A stretch of 64,000 nucleotides of DNA from Domibacillus sp. PGB-M46 (GTDB lineage: Bacteria > Bacillota > Bacilli > Bacillales > Domibacillaceae), in assembly GCF_022668875.1 (NCBI RefSeq), contig NZ_JAKGCR010000002.1, forward strand, positions 186,001 through 250,000. The letters are read 5' to 3'. The translations under genes and the position numbers were made by a program. Position 1 is the stretch's first letter. Every line of letters starts with the position of its first letter. A model generated the notes under the pieces. The model searched no databases, was not told the origin of the DNA, and was given only the letters and a program-made list of their open reading frames with translations. Shown piece after piece: positions 62,065-64,000 of this stretch.

Positions 62065-62919
62065 TTATTTCCCTTTTTTCACTTCGTGAAGTAAGCCTGG
62101 AAAGTTAGTGAAGATTCCAGTTACACCCCAGTCAATCAATGTTTTCATTGTTTCTTTATCATTCACTGTATACGGGTGAATTTCGAGTCCGCTCGCCGTT
62201 ACCTTTTGCACATAGTGTTTGTCAATAAACGTATAGTTCGGGCCAACGCCGATGGCATAGTCTTTGATCTCTTCAATTTCTTCATCTGTAATCACAGCGT
62301 CGGCTGTATACCAGAGCAATTGAACAAGCTTAACGGAAGGGTCAAGCTCATGCATTTTCTCAAGACTTTCCGCGCTAAAGGATTGAACAAGAAGCTTATC
62401 TTTGTCAATTCCGTATTTTTCTACAAGGCGAAGCAATTCTTTCTCCATGCCTGGATACACTTCAGGAGATTTCGTTTCAATGTAATAGAATTCATTTTTT
62501 CCAAACTTTTGAAAAACCTCTTCAAGCGTTGGCACTGTTAATCCTTCATACGATGCTTTTGCATACTGTGGGTAGGTTTCATTAAACCAGCTTCCTGCAT
62601 CGAGTTCTTTAATTTGGTTTAGTGTAAAGTCTTTTACAAGCCCTGTTCCGTTTGTCGTACGGTCGACCGTTTCATCATGCATTGCAATGAGCTGGCCGTC
62701 TTTTGTCATTTGCAGGTCAATTTCAATATAGTCGCCTTTTAATTTTTCCCCCATTTCATAGGATACAAGAGTGTGTTCAGGTGCGTACCCGGAAGCACCC
62801 CGGTGCGCTACGTTGATAATGTCTTTTTGTTTTTCTTTTGCCATAGCCCCGCCCGTGCCTGAGACAATGCTTGCTCCCACTAAAAGCGTCAAAGCTGCAG
62901 CCATCCATTTTTTCTTCAT
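62065..62919 (-). CDS. glpQ: Secreted glycerophosphodiester phosphodiesterase
   Basis: 284 residues. Signal peptide about 1-27 (GGAMAKEK), then the GDPD barrel: AHRGASGYAPEHTL, DYIEIDLQMTKDGQLIAMHD and LDAGSWFNETYP. Metal and catalytic residues (HR, E, D, H) are in place. Cleaves glycerophosphodiesters, including wall teichoic acid breakdown products, outside the cell. GlpQ is called from secretion and length; GDPDs outside the glycerol regulon cannot be excluded. Confidence 0.88.
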   Translation of the reverse strand: MKKKWMAAALTLLVGASIVSGTGGAMAKEKQKDIINVAHRGASGYAPEHTLVSYEMGEKLKGDYIEIDLQMTKDGQLIAMHDETVDRTTNGTGLVKDFTLNQIKELDAGSWFNETYPQYAKASYEGLTVPTLEEVFQKFGKNEFYYIETKSPEVYPGMEKELLRLVEKYGIDKDKLLVQSFSAESLEKMHELDPSVKLVQLLWYTADAVITDEEIEEIKDYAIGVGPNYTFIDKHYVQKVTASGLEIHPYTVNDKETMKTLIDWGVTGIFTNFPGLLHEVKKGK

Positions 62920-62989
62920 TTTTTCAGCTCCATTCTGTTTTTCTATCGTTTTAAACTCTATCAGTATATTATTAATTCTCTTTTAATTT

Positions 62990-63350
62990 AAAATGAAGTT
63001 TATTAGAAGATAAGGTTAATTTTTAACAATTAAAGCAGATTTACCTAGAAGAGAAGTATGAATGAGGCAATTAAATGAGCCAAAGGGATCAAAGCGGAGA
63101 GGTATCTTTGTTTGGATTAAGAGCCCCTCTATAAGCTGAAGCGGTTCTGTGAATAACCAAAACATAAAGCGGCTTTTGACATAAAACGGGCACACTATGG
63201 TTAAAAATCAAGAACAAGGATAAGCTAAACTGTTCTTTCATATTCAATCACTTGTCTTCGCCAGCCGGCTTCTCTGTATGCGGCGAAAACGTTTTACTTA
63301 CAGTATCTCCTCAATTGCCTGACTCATACGAGCCATCATTTTCATTTAAA
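62990..63350. other. Gene-free stretch upstream of the spore protein genes
   Basis: About 500 bases lie between the GDPD start and sspK. I see AT-rich promoter-like sequence for the GDPD gene on its left end and the sporulation promoter on its right, but no reading frame with a ribosome binding site and no strong hairpin in between. The GDPD promoter itself is not clear. Confidence 0.5.
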
Positions 63351-63356
63351 ACGGCC

Positions 63357-63385
63357 TGATAATTTTCGTCCAACTCCCCATACTA
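63357..63385 (+). promoter_or_regulatory. Candidate sigma-G promoter of sspK
   Basis: TGATA, 17 bases, CATACTA; the -10 matches the forespore sigma-G consensus CATWMTA exactly, and the site lies 44 bases before sspK, a gene of a class known to be forespore expressed. Confidence 0.65.
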
Positions 63386-63428
63386 TATCAGCGGACACGC
63401 AAAGTTCATTCACTTGGGAGGGATGGAA

Positions 63429-63584
63429 ATGAGAAATAAAGCAAAAGATTTTCCAATAACAACTATGAAAGGTGAAGCCGGAAAAGCACGGGCTAAAGCG
63501 GTTTACGCCTCTAAACGGGCTGACGGCTCCATTAATACCCATCCACAGGAAAGAATGAATGCTTCCTCGCATCGATCAGAATAG
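63429..63584 (+). CDS. sspK: Small acid-soluble spore protein K
   Basis: 51 residues. MRNKAKDFP start and [18 protein letters not shown] centre match the SspK family; rich in Lys, Ala and Arg. Forespore-expressed minor SASP. GGGAGG lies eight bases before the ATG. Followed after 18 bases by a YfhD-like gene. Confidence 0.88.
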   Translation: MRNKAKDFPITTMKGEAGKARAKAVYASKRADGSINTHPQERMNASSHRSE

Positions 63585-63602
63585 CGGAAGGAGATTATAC
63601 CA

Positions 63603-63779
63603 ATGGGAAGAGACGAGCATAAAACAGGCAGCCATGGTGACCGAGGTCTTTCACAAACACCAAAAAATTTAAAAATACCGGCTGACAGCGTGAATGAGGA
63701 ATATGCCCGCGAGCTGGCGGAAATCACCCGCTTACGAAACAAACGGCTCGGCAAAGCCGGCCATTCCGAAAAATCATAA
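63603..63779 (+). CDS. YfhD-like small protein
   Basis: 58 residues. LSQTPKNLKIPADSVNEEY then ARELAEITRLRNKR resembles the QTPK...E(F/Y)S.ELAD pattern of YfhD proteins; the N-terminus MGRDEHKTG also fits. Hydrophilic, no Cys. GGAAGGAG upstream. YfhD genes commonly neighbour sspK in Bacillus; function unknown. Confidence 0.65.
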   Translation: MGRDEHKTGSHGDRGLSQTPKNLKIPADSVNEEYARELAEITRLRNKRLGKAGHSEKS

Positions 63780-63795
63780 AACGGGAGGTGGCAGC

Positions 63796-63984
63796 ATGGA
63801 ACTACAGCGCGCTAAACAAATCGTTTCCAATTCATCCGTTGATATTGATGTTGAATTTAACGGCGTGTCTGTTTGGATTGACGAAGTACACGAAGACACA
63901 AATACAGCGACTGTTCACCTGCGTGGTCCTGGCGAAGAACGGACACAAGTTGGGATTGAAGACTTAAAAGAAGTCACACACTAA
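63796..63984 (+). CDS. sspH: H-type small acid-soluble spore protein
   Basis: 62 residues. MELQRAKQIVSNSS at the start, then VEFNGVSVWIDEVHEDTNTA and a short C-terminal acidic end fit the H-type SASP family. ATG at 63796 with GGAGGTG five bases upstream decides the start; the frame opens at 63694 inside the YfhD-like gene. Likely forespore expressed with sspK. Confidence 0.88.
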   Translation: MELQRAKQIVSNSSVDIDVEFNGVSVWIDEVHEDTNTATVHLRGPGEERTQVGIEDLKEVTH

Positions 63985-64000
63985 TGAGAGAGAGCTGTTT

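Noticed and set aside
1-64000. CRISPR arrays, tRNA or rRNA genes, prophage
   Set aside because: No regularly spaced repeats, cloverleaf genes or phage-like gene runs were found on reading both strands.

Overview
The window comes from a spore-forming member of the Bacillaceae (low-GC Gram-positive). Evidence seen directly: small acid-soluble spore protein genes at the right end (sspK, sspH), a Spo0E-like phosphatase, strong AGGAGG ribosome binding sites with frequent GTG and TTG starts, and many genes with close Bacillus counterparts (desK/desR, ohr/ohrR, the ykoGHIJ type cluster, asnO, ydjO). The genus cannot be named from sequence alone. Most genes lie on the minus strand. No rRNA, tRNA, CRISPR array, prophage or intact insertion sequence was seen.

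Layout. 0-2.5 kb: an open frame cut by the window edge, then a compact operon for an iron-storing nanocompartment (IMEF cargo, family 1 encapsulin, [2Fe-2S] ferredoxin). Cargo and ferredoxin carry the same TVGSLI targeting peptide, at the C-terminus of one and the N-terminus of the other. 2.5-6.7 kb: pncB, a CNNM/CBS membrane protein and a PdaC-like polysaccharide deacetylase. 6.8-17.7 kb: an 11-gene anaerobic cobalamin operon (cbiW-H60-X-J-C-D-ET-L-F-G-A) behind a cobalamin riboswitch and terminator. 17.7-21 kb: a two-component system with two PepSY proteins. 21-24 kb: TetR/MFS pair and a DinB-like protein. 24-25.3 kb: a decayed GntP-type permease fused by deletion to the last part of a sigma-54 activator.

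25.5-36 kb: CAP protein, an amidase behind a long leader with a terminator, IclR regulator and malate synthase G, small proteins, a luciferase-like oxidoreductase, catalase and PpnP. 36-39.6 kb: an ATP-grasp / alpha-E / transglutaminase operon. 40-46.7 kb: asparagine synthetase, the organic peroxide operon ohr-gpx-ohrR, TerD-like, SGNH hydrolase, PrsA-like foldase and a small alarmone synthetase. 47-53 kb: the des-desK-desR membrane-fluidity module and an S-layer-anchored nucleotidase. 53.7-64 kb: a TRM11-like methylase, exonuclease-BRCT protein, TetR plus membrane protein, a Med-like lipid-free BMP protein paired with a histidine kinase, a cysteine-free HesB-like protein ending in five histidines, a glutamine amidotransferase-like hydrolase, a secreted GDPD and spore proteins.

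Three copies of one intergenic repeat family (46.7, 53.4 and 60.5 kb) lie just downstream of minus-strand genes, and each ends in a terminator hairpin. Several themes recur: oxidative and metal stress (encapsulin, ohr, catalase, gpx, His-rich proteins), envelope maintenance, and entry into sporulation.
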